From: Populus alba | Lineage: Eukaryota; Streptophyta; Magnoliopsida; Malpighiales; Salicaceae | NCBI RefSeq assembly: GCF_005239225.2 | Contig: NC_133296.1 | Span: forward strand, 3,596,001-3,660,000 | Direction of reading: 5' to 3' | DNA: 64,000 bases | Shown: piece after piece, positions 46,422 to 55,215 of the stretch | Numbering within the stretch: position 1 is the first letter of the stretch | How the letters are laid out: every line of letters starts with the position of its first letter | Program-made: the position numbers and the translations under genes | Notes under the pieces: model-generated | What the model saw: only the letters and a program-made list of their open reading frames with translations | The model's database searches: none | Told to the model about the DNA's origin: nothing

Positions 46422-46643
46422 ATGAACAAAATTTCAAACTTGATAGTGTTCATGTCACTTCACGGACTAGCAATGCTATCCCCTCCCGCTAGTGCCATGC
46501 ACAAGGTTCAGGCCTCTGATACGGCTGATCAGCAGGCAGCATTGGAAACAACTTCCAGTAGGAACTGGGATTTTCCTCGAAAACTCAAGGTAGCATACCC
46601 ACCGGAAAACATGAGAGGAAATGACAAATATTATACAGCGTAA
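46422..46643 (+). CDS. Small secreted peptide precursor, family B copy 2
   Basis: 73 residues. Signal peptide of about 25 residues ending PPASA, then MHKVQASDTADQQAALETTS, RNWDFPRKLKVAYPPENMRG and NDKYYTA before TAA. Differs from B1 at two residues in this span (Arg/Ile, Lys/Arg). Downstream sequence resembles an intron (GGTATGAAG ... TTTTGCAG), so an extra exon joining to the C frame cannot be excluded. The near-identity of the two copies points to recent duplication or selection. Function unknown. Confidence 0.65.
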   Translation: MNKISNLIVFMSLHGLAMLSPPASAMHKVQASDTADQQAALETTSSRNWDFPRKLKVAYPPENMRGNDKYYTA

Positions 46644-46768
46644 AGATTGAAAGGTATGAAGCACTTTATCCTCTTCTTTCATTAATTTTGCAGGTAAACC
46701 ATCAAAATTTCTAGTCCAACTGATATACATGAACATTTCTAGGTTGCCATCAATATGTTATAGTGGCG

Positions 46769-47095
46769 ATGGTTTATTATCAGAATGAAAGTTTTTCTTT
46801 CTGGTTTTTTCTCATAATAATTCTTGCTGTGCTGTTCCAAATATATAAACTAAGCAGAGGCATCAAAATCATGCTCGCTCTCGATAGTGATCGTCAGTCG
46901 GGCACTGTTAAAATTGCTTCCACTAAGCATTTCTCTGCAGAAGTAAACGCGGAGCCAGAAACAAGACTCGGGACACCGAAACCATCTTCTCCAATTCCCA
47001 GCCCACTCCATCATTATGGCACTCCTCCCAGGAATGTGGGCCGTAAATTTTCACCACCACCGCCGATGTCATTGTATTGTCAGTCGTGCCGTTAA
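46769..47095 (+). CDS. ORF C, possible membrane-anchored or secreted small protein
   Basis: 108 residues from the ATG at 46769. A strongly hydrophobic N-terminal stretch (FSFWFFLIIILAVLFQIYKL) is a signal peptide or membrane anchor. It is followed by a polar region and a Pro/Ser-rich end (LGTPKPSSPIPSPLHHYGTP, then RNVGRKFSPPPPMSLYCQSC). Lies 126 bp after B2 on the same strand and could instead be a further exon of that transcript. No counterpart follows B1, where homology ends at 41525. Real but unrecognised, or a chance frame; moderate to low certainty. Confidence 0.45.
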   Translation: MVYYQNESFSFWFFLIIILAVLFQIYKLSRGIKIMLALDSDRQSGTVKIASTKHFSAEVNAEPETRLGTPKPSSPIPSPLHHYGTPPRNVGRKFSPPPPMSLYCQSCR

Positions 47096-47599
47096 AATTT
47101 TCACATGCATTGCCCCGTTGCCTGAGTATCTTCTTATTGTTGTTTGTTGTTGAAAGTTTAGTAACAATTGTCATTGCATTGACAGTCATTTCTAATGTCC
47201 AATTTATTTTTAGTTTGATTCCATATATACCCAAAGGATTATACTGCACTATTTGGAGGAAATCACTCTATCAGTTGATATCCCACCTTCGCAAAAATGT
47301 GCATCCTTTTCATTTTACTTGGATTATACAGCCAATAGATTCAAAGGGAGCACCGGAGCTAATAATCACTCCTGCCTACTCTTTTGTTAAAATTTTTATT
47401 AGAATAATTTTTTTTTAAAATTAATACATCAAAATAATAAAAAAATATTAAATTTAAATTTTTATAAAAAATAAAAATTTAAAAATACATGGTTTAACTG
47501 CTTTCCCAAACAATATCTAAGTTATTTATATTGTTCCTTGCATCATTTTGATCTGTTTCTTTTTATAGAAATATTTTGGTTTCATTATGAAGGTAGTAT
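47096..47599. other. Spacer with MITE-like A/T debris
   Basis: 47390-47515 is A/T-rich with ATTAATACATCAAAATAATA-type sequence shared with 61870-61945 and other MITE-like patches. The rest is unassigned. Confidence 0.5.
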
Positions 47600-48350
47600 G
47601 GTTAGGTATTTTTATCCTGGTTAAATTAGATTCTATTTTAATTTTTTTTTGTAAGAGGTTATCTCGGTCACATGAATCGGATCATGAGTACTTCAACATT
47701 AAATTTTTTTTTATTACGTTGTCTCTATCTTATAACGTGATCACGGGTTTGACAAGTTAATTCAGGTTTTTTAAGTTTTTTTGTACTTATTTTGTTTTTA
47801 ATTTTATTCTTTAATATTAAGTTGATTGGGAATTAAATTTCATAATTTGTTTTGATTATTTTTTATGAGATTATTATAGTATCAGAATTCGGGTGAAGAA
47901 TTTGACTTAACTCGGATTTACTTATATCAATCTAATATGTTCTTAACTTAGTATTAAAAAAAAAAGATATGATCTTAAAAAAATTTGTAGTTAAATTATG
48001 TTTTTACATGTTATCAAGAATTTTTTGGACCGGCAAAACCAACCCTCATAAGGTTTAATTTAAAAAAAAACATATTAGCAATATCTAAAAAAAAAAAATT
48101 AACCCATCGAGAGCACATGGATAAATAATCTTTAAAAATGTTTTTTTGAAAAAAGGCCTTCTATTCGAGTTCATTTTTCTTTTCCCGGCAAAATACCTTC
48201 ACTAAATATGTTTAAAAGATCTTAGAGCCTGAACATATTCAAATAAGCCCATAAATGAAGCCGAAAGAAGGGCTAGAGGCCCATATATTGGAGCCCTACT
48301 TTGCCTTCGTATTAATAGAGACTTTCCCAAATGTAGTTATGTCTAGTCCA
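47600..48350. repeat. Duplicated flanking segment L (copy 2)
   Basis: Homologous to 29060-29870, best preserved in AAGCCCATAAATGAAGCCGA and AAGAAGGGCTAGAGGCCCAT near 48244-48285. Precedes peptide gene A3 as copy 1 precedes A1. Confidence 0.75.
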
Positions 48351-48523
48351 CACACAAACTTATTCAGCTCAAAATCTACCGCCGTTCAGTTTACTCTTTT
48401 TGCTTGCCGTGTAAACCTTAATATTCAATTTACGAAAATTGTGATAAAATCAATTCAAAGTCTTAACATTCAATTCAAAAAAGTGCTTTCAAACCCACAA
48501 TTTATAATTAAGACTCAAAGTAG

Positions 48524-48883
48524 CATAGTTTTAAAATCCGGACCGGCCCGGCGAGTTGACCTGGGATCCGGTCGATCCGAGCATGGGACCGGTCCGGATG
48601 GAGGCCAAAACCTGGTTGGGAATTGACCCGGCCAGACCCGGTCGACCTGGGACCTGGCTAACCCAGCAAGACCCGGTCAAAACTCAGCCTCAAACCCGTT
48701 GACTTTTATTTATTTTTGTTTTTTAAAAAAATATTTTACTAAAACAATATTGTTTTGATTTTTTAAAAAAAAAAAAATTGACCCGGCCGACCCAACGACC
48801 AGATTAAGACCCGGTAACCCGGTCAAAACTCGAAACCCGGGTTTTGAACCGGGCCGATCACCGGACCGGGTCTTAAAACTATG
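48524..48883. mobile_element. GC-rich hAT-like MITE (360 bp)
   Basis: Ends CATAGTTTTAAAATCCGGAC and, reversed, CATAGTTTTAAGACCCGGTC. Flanking octamers CAAAGTAG (48516-48523) and CAAAGGAG (48884-48891) match at 7 of 8, as for hAT. The arms are packed with GACCCGG / CCGGGTC / GGTCGACC words, a striking GC-rich island in AT-rich DNA. No coding sequence. Confidence 0.8.
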
Positions 48884-48891
48884 CAAAGGAG

Positions 48892-49374
48892 GATACAGTT
48901 TTTATACGTAGCAACATTTCTCGTGCCTGTTTGTCATTTAGCGGCATCTTTCCTTGGGGGATGTAGCTGTCTTCAATTGGGAAAATCTCAGCTCATAAAG
49001 GACGTCCAAAATTGAGTGGTTCCAAGTTGTTTAACTCACGAAGTCACTTTCTCAATACATGGGAATTCCAATACTACGATGCAATCTATCAGTAACTTTA
49101 ACGGTAGAATTAAATGTTTAATCAGTTATATTTGCTTAATTTTCAGGTAATTAAATTCATTTCTACAAACATATCAACAAAGAAATTGGCAAACAAGAAC
49201 AAAGAGCAATTTGACAACTTGCTAGTCAACTCCAAGAGTTTGTACTTGTACTCCATGAAAAATTGGCCAAACTAAATAACACGTCTTTGAAAGACCAAAA
49301 GAAGTCAGTTTCTACACACACACACACACACTTGTTACACCTTCAAAGTCTTCTTCCATCATCTGCATGCCTTG
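48892..49374 (+). repeat. Upstream region of peptide gene A3
   Basis: From about 49110 it matches the A1 and A2 upstream blocks (ATTAAATTCATTTCTACAAA, CGTCTTTGAAAGACCAAAAG), ending in a short (CA)n run at 49315-49331 and the shared promoter. Confidence 0.65.
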
Positions 49375-49382
49375 TATAAATA
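49375..49382 (+). promoter_or_regulatory. TATA box of peptide gene A3
   Basis: TATAAATA, 74 bp before the ATG, same context as A1. Confidence 0.7.
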
Positions 49383-49448
49383 GCAGACAAACACAACTGG
49401 GTTTCTTCACAGCATACACCCTCTCTATCCATTCATCGCCACATAACA

Positions 49449-49691
49449 ATGAAGGTTCTTTCTTACATATTGTTAGCTATTATGCTGTTTTTCGGAGCTT
49501 TTGGACCCGGTGCAAGAACTTGCTATGCCGTCCGATATGTCAATAAAATGGAGCATTCAAGAATGGGATTACGCGCGTTTGAGAAGAGGGATATTCCCGT
49601 AGGTGGGGGATATCCAGGCGCTCCTGATCACAACACATTGTACAGTCAAGCCGCACCACCATCACCACCACCACCCGGGGGCCTATCTTAA
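49449..49691 (+). CDS. Small secreted peptide precursor, family A copy 3
   Basis: 80 residues. Signal peptide MKVLSYILLAIMLFFGAFGP..., core VRYVNKMEHSRMGLRAFEKR, then tail DIPVGGGYPGAPDHNTLYSQ and a Pro-rich end (PPSPPPPGG). The tail aligns with A1 around GG-P-APD-N. Canonical TATA box. 3' flank conserved. Family unrecognised. Confidence 0.75.
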   Translation: MKVLSYILLAIMLFFGAFGPGARTCYAVRYVNKMEHSRMGLRAFEKRDIPVGGGYPGAPDHNTLYSQAAPPSPPPPGGLS

Positions 49692-50063
49692 GATCGATCT
49701 AAATCGTCTTTCCTCCATTTTCTTAGAGGGGTTCTTGTGATTTCTAGTTCTCAACTAGGCTTGATCTCCTAATGTTTCGTTTCTGTATTAATTCTCAGCT
49801 GTTTAATTTCCTTGCTATCCTATGTATCTTGAATAATTTATCATAAGCAAATGCCTCTTTCCTTTTTTTACACGTTTCAATTTCTTGTTCTTTTTAAGGT
49901 AGTAATAGCGATACTCAAACAAGAAAAAAAACTATTTATGTACCGAAGAAACAGATATACATTCACTGATTAAAATCTAGAACTTACACAAGTGATTCAT
50001 TTGCACCACCAGGCCAACTGTACAGAGGGTTATTATCAAACAGATTATGTTACAAAATTCAAA

Positions 50064-50213
50064 TTTTTTTTTTATTATTATTAACATGATGTTTAGATCA
50101 GTTTGCGCGAACCTTAACTAATCACATGGTTTTAAAATTAATGATAATATTAGTCTTCAGTGACCCTAAAAGAATTCAAACTCATGATTATTAAAAAACA
50201 AATTTAAAATTAA
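50064..50213 (-). mobile_element. Degenerate SINE, minus orientation
   Basis: Starts with a T-run on the plus strand, then TTTGCGCGAACCTTAACTAA, TCTTCAGTGACCCTAAAAG and TTCAAACTCATGATTATTAA. This is the same body in the same order as the better copy at 50598. It sits exactly where A3 3' flank gives way to a second, solo 3' tail. Confidence 0.7.
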
Positions 50214-50584
50214 GATGGATCTAAATCGTCTTTCCTCCATTTTCTTAGAGGGGTTCTTGTGATTTCTGGTTCTCAACTAGGCTCGATCTCCTAATGTTTC
50301 GTTTCTGTATTAATTCTCAGCTGTTTAATTTCCTTGCTATCCTGTCTTGAATAATTTATCATAAGCGAATGGCTCTTTCCTTTTATTACACGTTTCAATT
50401 TCTTTGTTCTTTTTAAGGTAGTAATAGCGATACTCAAACAAGAAAAAAAAACTATTTGTGTTTTACAAGAGTGTGTGCCAACGAAGCAGATACTCATTCA
50501 CCGATTAAAATCTAGAACTTACACATGTGATTCGTTTGCACCCCCAGGCCAACTGTACAAAGGGTTATTATCACACAGATTATG
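50214..50584 (+). repeat. Solo 3' tail of a family-A gene
   Basis: AGATGGATCTAAATCG and TTTCCTCCATTTTCTTAGAG onwards repeat the 3' flank of A1 and A3 over about 370 bp, but no coding part precedes it. Remnant of a further A copy, or of unequal exchange. Confidence 0.75.
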
Positions 50585-50597
50585 TTACAAAATTCAA

Positions 50598-50774
50598 TTA
50601 TTTATTTATTTATTTATTAATGTGGGTATCCAGGCTAGCTTGCGCGTACCTTAACTAATCACATGGGCCCTGAAATTAAAGACTATGTAAACCTTCAGTG
50701 GCCCTGAAAAGATTCGAACTCGTGATCATTTGAGAGCAAATCCAAAGCCTGACTAGTTGAGCTACCCCTTAAGA
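50598..50774 (-). mobile_element. SINE copy, minus orientation, with target duplication
   Basis: A TTTA-repeat (the reversed A-rich tail), then TGGGTATCCAGGCTAGCTTG, CCTTCAGTGGCCCTGAAAAG, a reversed B box (GATTCGAACTC) and a reversed A box (GACTAGTTGAGCTACC). TTACAAAATTCAA (50585-50597) and TTATAAAATTCAA (50775-50787) are a 13-bp duplication. Other A tails show the same site unoccupied (TTACAAAATTCAAATCTTAA). Confidence 0.88.
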
Positions 50775-50820
50775 TTATAAAATTCAAATCTTAATCCTTA
50801 GAGTAAATAGCAATGACCTA

Positions 50821-51543
50821 GATTGTGTTTATTTTTCGGAAAGTGGTTTCCGGAAAATCACTTTTCAAATGTTCATGTGTTTGTTTGTCATTAAAAAAGT
50901 TGGTCAACATAAAATATTTTCTAGTCAAAGAAAAATTTGACTTGGTTTCTAGAAAAGTGTTTTCCTTTTATTTTGGGTGGAAAACACTTTCCGGAACTTA
51001 TGAAAAATTTAGAAATGTCATATTATTTGCTGATTATATCAAATTTGGTCCTCAAACTTTTGATTGCTATATATATTTTGTTTTGAATATTTATTTTTTA
51101 ATTTTATCCCTTAGAATTTAATTTTTATATTAACTTTGGTCCTCATTTTTATAATTGTTATTTGCTTTTCCCTTATCATTTTTTAATTGAAATTTTTTAT
51201 CTATCAAATTTGGTCCTCATTCTTTTGATTGTTACTTATTTGATTTGAAATAATTTATGAAATGTTAATTATTAATATTTTAATTTTTTTCATCTTTTAA
51301 TTTTTTTTATTTGATCTCTATTATTATGATTATTATTTATAAGTTTTGTTCCTCATTATTTTAATAAACTTGAGAAAAATAAAATATTAATAAGTTATTT
51401 TCCAGCTCATTTTCTGTGACATAACCAAACACTGGAAAATATTTTCGAATTTATTTTTCATTACACTACTAAACATCAAAAAATAATTAACTTTATCAAA
51501 ATTTACTTTCTAAAAAAACCTATTTTTCAGCGATCAAACAGGC
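50821..51543. mobile_element. Harbinger-like non-autonomous element related to the one at 30 kb
   Basis: Left end GATTGTGTTTATTTTTCGGA lines up with GGCTCCGTTTGTTTGCAGGA of the 30 kb element and continues GGAAAGTG. Right end (reversed) starts GCCTGTTTGATCGCTG. CTA flanks both sides (50818-50820 and 51544-51546). Shares GGAAAACACTTTCC and AACACTGGAAAATATTTTC subterminal words. The interior is AT-rich with repeated TTTGGTCCTCA phrases and no gene. Confidence 0.65.
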
Positions 51544-51546
51544 CTA

Positions 51547-52474
51547 GATCCTTATTATTTTCACCACTCGCTTTTATTTTTCGATTCACACGCAGATAAA
51601 CAAAGGGCGGGCTGGAGTCATACTACAGGAGATGCGAAATTTTAATGAGGTTCTAAAAAAGTTAGATGAATAAAATCACTTATGCTATAACTAATTTTTA
51701 TCAATAAAAAAATATTAGAAGTTTTATTTAAAAGAAGAAGAAGAAGAAGTTTTAGGAGTATTGATTCTAATTATCGATTTGAATTATAATAAAAGATATT
51801 AAAACATGAAATCATCCTTGATAAATACTTCTTTTTATTATTTCTTTCAAGTATTTTGAATTAATTTTTTAATTGATACCAAGATTCTTAACAAGACTTA
51901 ATATTAAAAAAAAAAAACAAAAACAAAAAAATACCAAACGAAACACTAAAAGAGATTGGTGCTTTTGTGCATTTAAAAACATGTTATTGTTAATTAAAAA
52001 AAATATTTGTAACAGTAAAATAGTCATTTCATCATTCTCAAATAAAATCATTTAATTAGCTATTAGGAGCAAAATAATTTTTTTATATTATTGTTATTTC
52101 AATTTTTGACCCATCTTTTTGATATATTTTTTGAAAAAATCCAAAAATAATAAAAAAAAAATATATTTTTAATATATTTGCATCGTTTTTAAAATTTTAA
52201 GCATCGTCTTAGAAAAATTTAAATTTTCAAAGACCTTTGGAACACGTTCAACTTTTAATGCGTTATTTTTAAAATCACTGATTTTTCTCATTTGAGTCGA
52301 TGTTGATAAGAAAAAATTTTTTTAAAAAAGAAAAATCAAATTTACAAAATAAAATAAAATTTTAGGGACTATATTTGAAAAACCTAGCAATGTTTTTATC
52401 TATAAATAGAAGTTTTCAACATATAAAAAAAGATGGGGTATTTTTGCAAATTAGAAGGCAACACAAAAATAAAA
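51547..52474. other. AT-rich spacer; no gene recognised
   Basis: Contains an (AAG)n patch at about 51735-51750, MITE-like A/T debris, and at 52050-52079 the first of two copies of ATTTAATTAGCTATTAGGAG. Confidence 0.5.
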
Positions 52475-52501
52475 CCCCCCCCCCCCCCCCCCCCCCCCCC
52501 C
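52475..52501. repeat. 27-base poly-C tract
   Basis: An uninterrupted run of C followed by GGCTAAGGATTTGGGGG. Length in the assembly is uncertain because such runs are hard to read. Confidence 0.85.
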
Positions 52502-52628
52502 GGCTAAGGATTTGGGGGTCTCACCCTCGAGTCGTCCCCTGATTTTCCCTTTCCTTTATACAGAACCAGGGATTTAATTAGCTATTAGGAGCAAAATAAT
52601 TATTTGTTATTGTAATGGCAATATATAA

Positions 52629-53250
52629 ATGAAGACTTTACTTACAAGGACAACCATTCATCTAACCCGACTAGACCCAGCTCCTCTAACCCGCAACCAC
52701 CGACAGACCACAACCCGACCTTCTCTTTCCCGTATCTGCTCTTCTTCTTCTTTTATCCTTTTCTCCGCAGATTGGCCTCCACAGAAACCAACCGTTGCTC
52801 GCCTTCCTCCAATCGAACTCACCGACAAGCAGTAACCCTGCTCCAGCAACACGCCCACAGAGCCGGCAACGTCCACCCTCACCTTGGAGCCGTCATCCAT
52901 CAGAAAGAGGAAGAATTAATCGCAGATCTAAAAATTGAAAAGAACCGACTCGAGGAAACAGCTCTAAAAAAAGGAAAAAATCTACTGTTGTGTGCGTTTT
53001 TGTTGTTGCAGGTCACGGTGGCCAACACCGCCGGCATGGAAGGGAAGAATGGAGGAAGCCACTCCAGACTCCCCCTCCTGCTGGGAATTTCTTGCGGCCG
53101 CGCGTGGAAAGGACGCGCCGCCACTGTTCAACTATTCAGAAACCTTCCTCAGCACTGCATGCAGTTCCAGAAAGCTTCCTAGCACTGTTACGGATTTTTG
53201 AGGGGTTTATTTTGTAATTTGTGAATTGTTTAGTATTTTTGAATTGTTTA
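52629..53250. other. GC-rich segment of unknown nature
   Basis: Starts abruptly after an AT-rich region, rich in ACCCGAC/CCGCAACCACCGAC words with a CTTCTTCTTC tract, a potential acceptor TTTTGTTGTTGCAG at about 53012 and a GCGGCCGCGCG patch at about 53094-53104. Overlapping frames (52629-52835, 52772-53182, 52992-53201 and others) carry no family motif. It could be the 5' part of a transcribed gene, a captured gene fragment, or an LTR-element leader. Confidence 0.35.
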
Positions 53251-53277
53251 ATGTATTCTTTTGATTTATTTTGAATT

Positions 53278-53676
53278 TTGGTGATTGGTTTTTTCCGATC
53301 AAAATGCGATGGGGTTGGCCTCGTTGATGATGGAGTGCTGAAACAGGCGGCTTCAAGACTGATGCGAGGTTGGAACCTGTCAACTCAGCAAACTCTTGAA
53401 ATAGCAGAAGCTAACGTGAGGAAAGCGACCAATTTAATATATATCATAGTTCGTTGTGGGGGGGGACGCTGTCCATTATGCCCACAGGAACTACGCCTCT
53501 GCAAACATGGGGGACCTTATGCTTTCGTGACTTTTATGCATATTTTGATGAGTTTCATTGAAAAGAGAAAATCTCTTCAACTACTGTACCAGTTTTTAGT
53601 AGAGCCTCTTGAATTTCTCTTGACTGGTTGTTGTTTGGGATTTCGCATATTCAATGGGGTCTTCGAGGAAATGTAA
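53278..53676 (+). CDS. Unrecognised open frame, doubtful
   Basis: 132 codons open from a TTG. Contains VRKATNLIYIIVRCGGGRCP and LCPQELRLCKHGG, with a CPLCPQ motif, and a hydrophobic C-terminal half (FLVEPLEFLLTGCCLGFRIF). Not AT-biased like the spacers, so it may descend from a real exon downstream of the GC-rich segment, but no ATG start or family match is evident. Confidence 0.2.
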   Translation: MVIGFFRSKCDGVGLVDDGVLKQAASRLMRGWNLSTQQTLEIAEANVRKATNLIYIIVRCGGGRCPLCPQELRLCKHGGPYAFVTFMHILMSFIEKRKSLQLLYQFLVEPLEFLLTGCCLGFRIFNGVFEEM

Positions 53677-53699
53677 CTTCGTAATTTGAAGATGAACTT

Positions 53700-54480
53700 T
53701 CAATGTTTGTATATGTTCATGAAGATCTTAATGGAAAAATGAGTTTCCTTTCTTTTTGGTCAAGCGGCTATAGATTAAATTAAATTGGAATATTAAAAGA
53801 GAAAAAATCTATTTCAAAATCAAAAAAGCTTGAATACATAAAATCAAAACTTTCGTCAAAAAAATTAAATTGGAAAATTATATCTATTAAAAAAATTTAC
53901 ATTTACCAGTATCTAGCGTTTTCCATTAATAAATCTATAATTTGTTTTATATTGAATATTATTATACTATATTTTTATTTACAATAACCAAATTACAATA
54001 TTTTTAAAATGTTTTTTATGCTAAAATATATTAAAATAATATTTTTATTTTTTAAAATTATTTTTAAAATAGTATATCAAAATGATTAAAATATATAAAA
54101 AAATATAATTTAAAATAATATATATATATATTTTAAAAAAAAAAAATTTAAATATAGGATAGCTCGCGTTCCGCTTAATGTTGTAGATTGCTGTGCTAAA
54201 GGAACGCAGCAAGGCAGAAAAAATGCTGAACAAGAAGTTGAGAAGGGTGGCAAACTGATGATGAAACAAAATGATGAAATAATTTCAAGCATACTTATTA
54301 AACCTTTTTCGGGAATTGACTTGATGAAGTGATCAGGTTTTTGGTTTGATAGTCAACTCGAGTTAATTCAAAAAAAAATATTTAAAATTTTAATATTTTA
54401 TATAAAAAAATTAAAAAAAAAAATCTAGTAAATTTAGACTATATATATTGTAAATAATAAAGTTTTAAAAAATATTTTTT
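53700..54480. other. AT-rich spacer with MITE-like debris
   Basis: 54000-54130 is an A/T patch with TATATTAAAATAATATTTTT, similar to other MITE-type sequences here. A short normal-composition stretch at 54150-54290 has no recognised product. Confidence 0.5.
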
Positions 54481-54489
54481 TAAAAAAAT

Positions 54490-55040
54490 TATCCCACATT
54501 AAAAATATATTATGTTAAGCTTCTAAGTTGAAGTATTTAAACTAAAAACATTTTTATTCCACATTAAAAAAATAATTTTTTTTCTTAGCACATATAGTAT
54601 ATATATACTAATTGGTTTCAAATCCCACATTGAAAAAATTATAATATTTTTTTTTTTGAACATAAAATATATATATTAATAGGTTTTAAATTCTACATTA
54701 AAAAAAACATAACTTTTTTCTTAGAAACATAGAATATATATATAAAAGGGCTTCAAATCCCACATTAAAAAGATATTATGTTATCTTTTTAAATTAAAGT
54801 ATTTAAACCAAAAAACAAATTTTACCTACATTGAAAAAACTTAACTTTTTTTCTTGGGAATATAGAGTATATATATTTATAAGTTTCAAATCCCACATCA
54901 AAAAAACATAACTTTTTTTCTTGGGAATATAAAATATATATACAAAAGGGCTTCAAATCCCGCATTGAAAAAACATAACTTTTTTCTTGAAAACATAAAG
55001 TATATATATTACTGGGTTTCAAATCCTACATTTGAAAAAA
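54490..55040. repeat. Minisatellite with 'CAAATCCCACATT' units
   Basis: About seven imperfect tandem units of roughly 65-75 bp. Each contains TTTCAAATCCCACATTAAAA, then AACATAACTTTTTTTCTTGG, AATATAAAATATATATA and AAAGGG. Unit boundaries are clearest at 54615, 54685, 54750, 54885, 54950 and 55015. It runs directly into the GC-rich patch at 55045. Confidence 0.8.
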
Positions 55041-55044
55041 AATA

Positions 55045-55215
55045 ACTCCCGGTCTCGTCCGGGTTCGCCTGGGTCACTCGAGTTATGGGTTGACCCGCCG
55101 GGTCGACCGGGTTTCTCTAAATTGTTATCTTGACTGGTTTTTTATTAAACCTAGACTGGTCTAATTATGAGATTAACCAGATCTTGGATCAACTTGTCGA
55201 GCCAAACCAGGTTTA
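55045..55215. repeat. Fragment related to the GC-rich hAT-like MITE
   Basis: CCCGGTCTCGTCCGGGTTCG and GGGTTGACCCGCCGGGTCGA resemble the arms of the 48524 element. The tail has GAGATTAACCAGATCTTGG. No matching second end found, so truncated or a different family with similar words. Confidence 0.45.

Noticed and set aside
46990..47040. C ORF end (SPIPSPLHHYG) as an IDA/PIP-type peptide
   Set aside because: Only a few Pro/Ser/His positions agree, and the segment is not at the C-terminus.
54490..55040. CRISPR-like repeat-spacer array
   Set aside because: Units are contiguous, imperfect and AT-rich in a plant nuclear context; it is an ordinary minisatellite.
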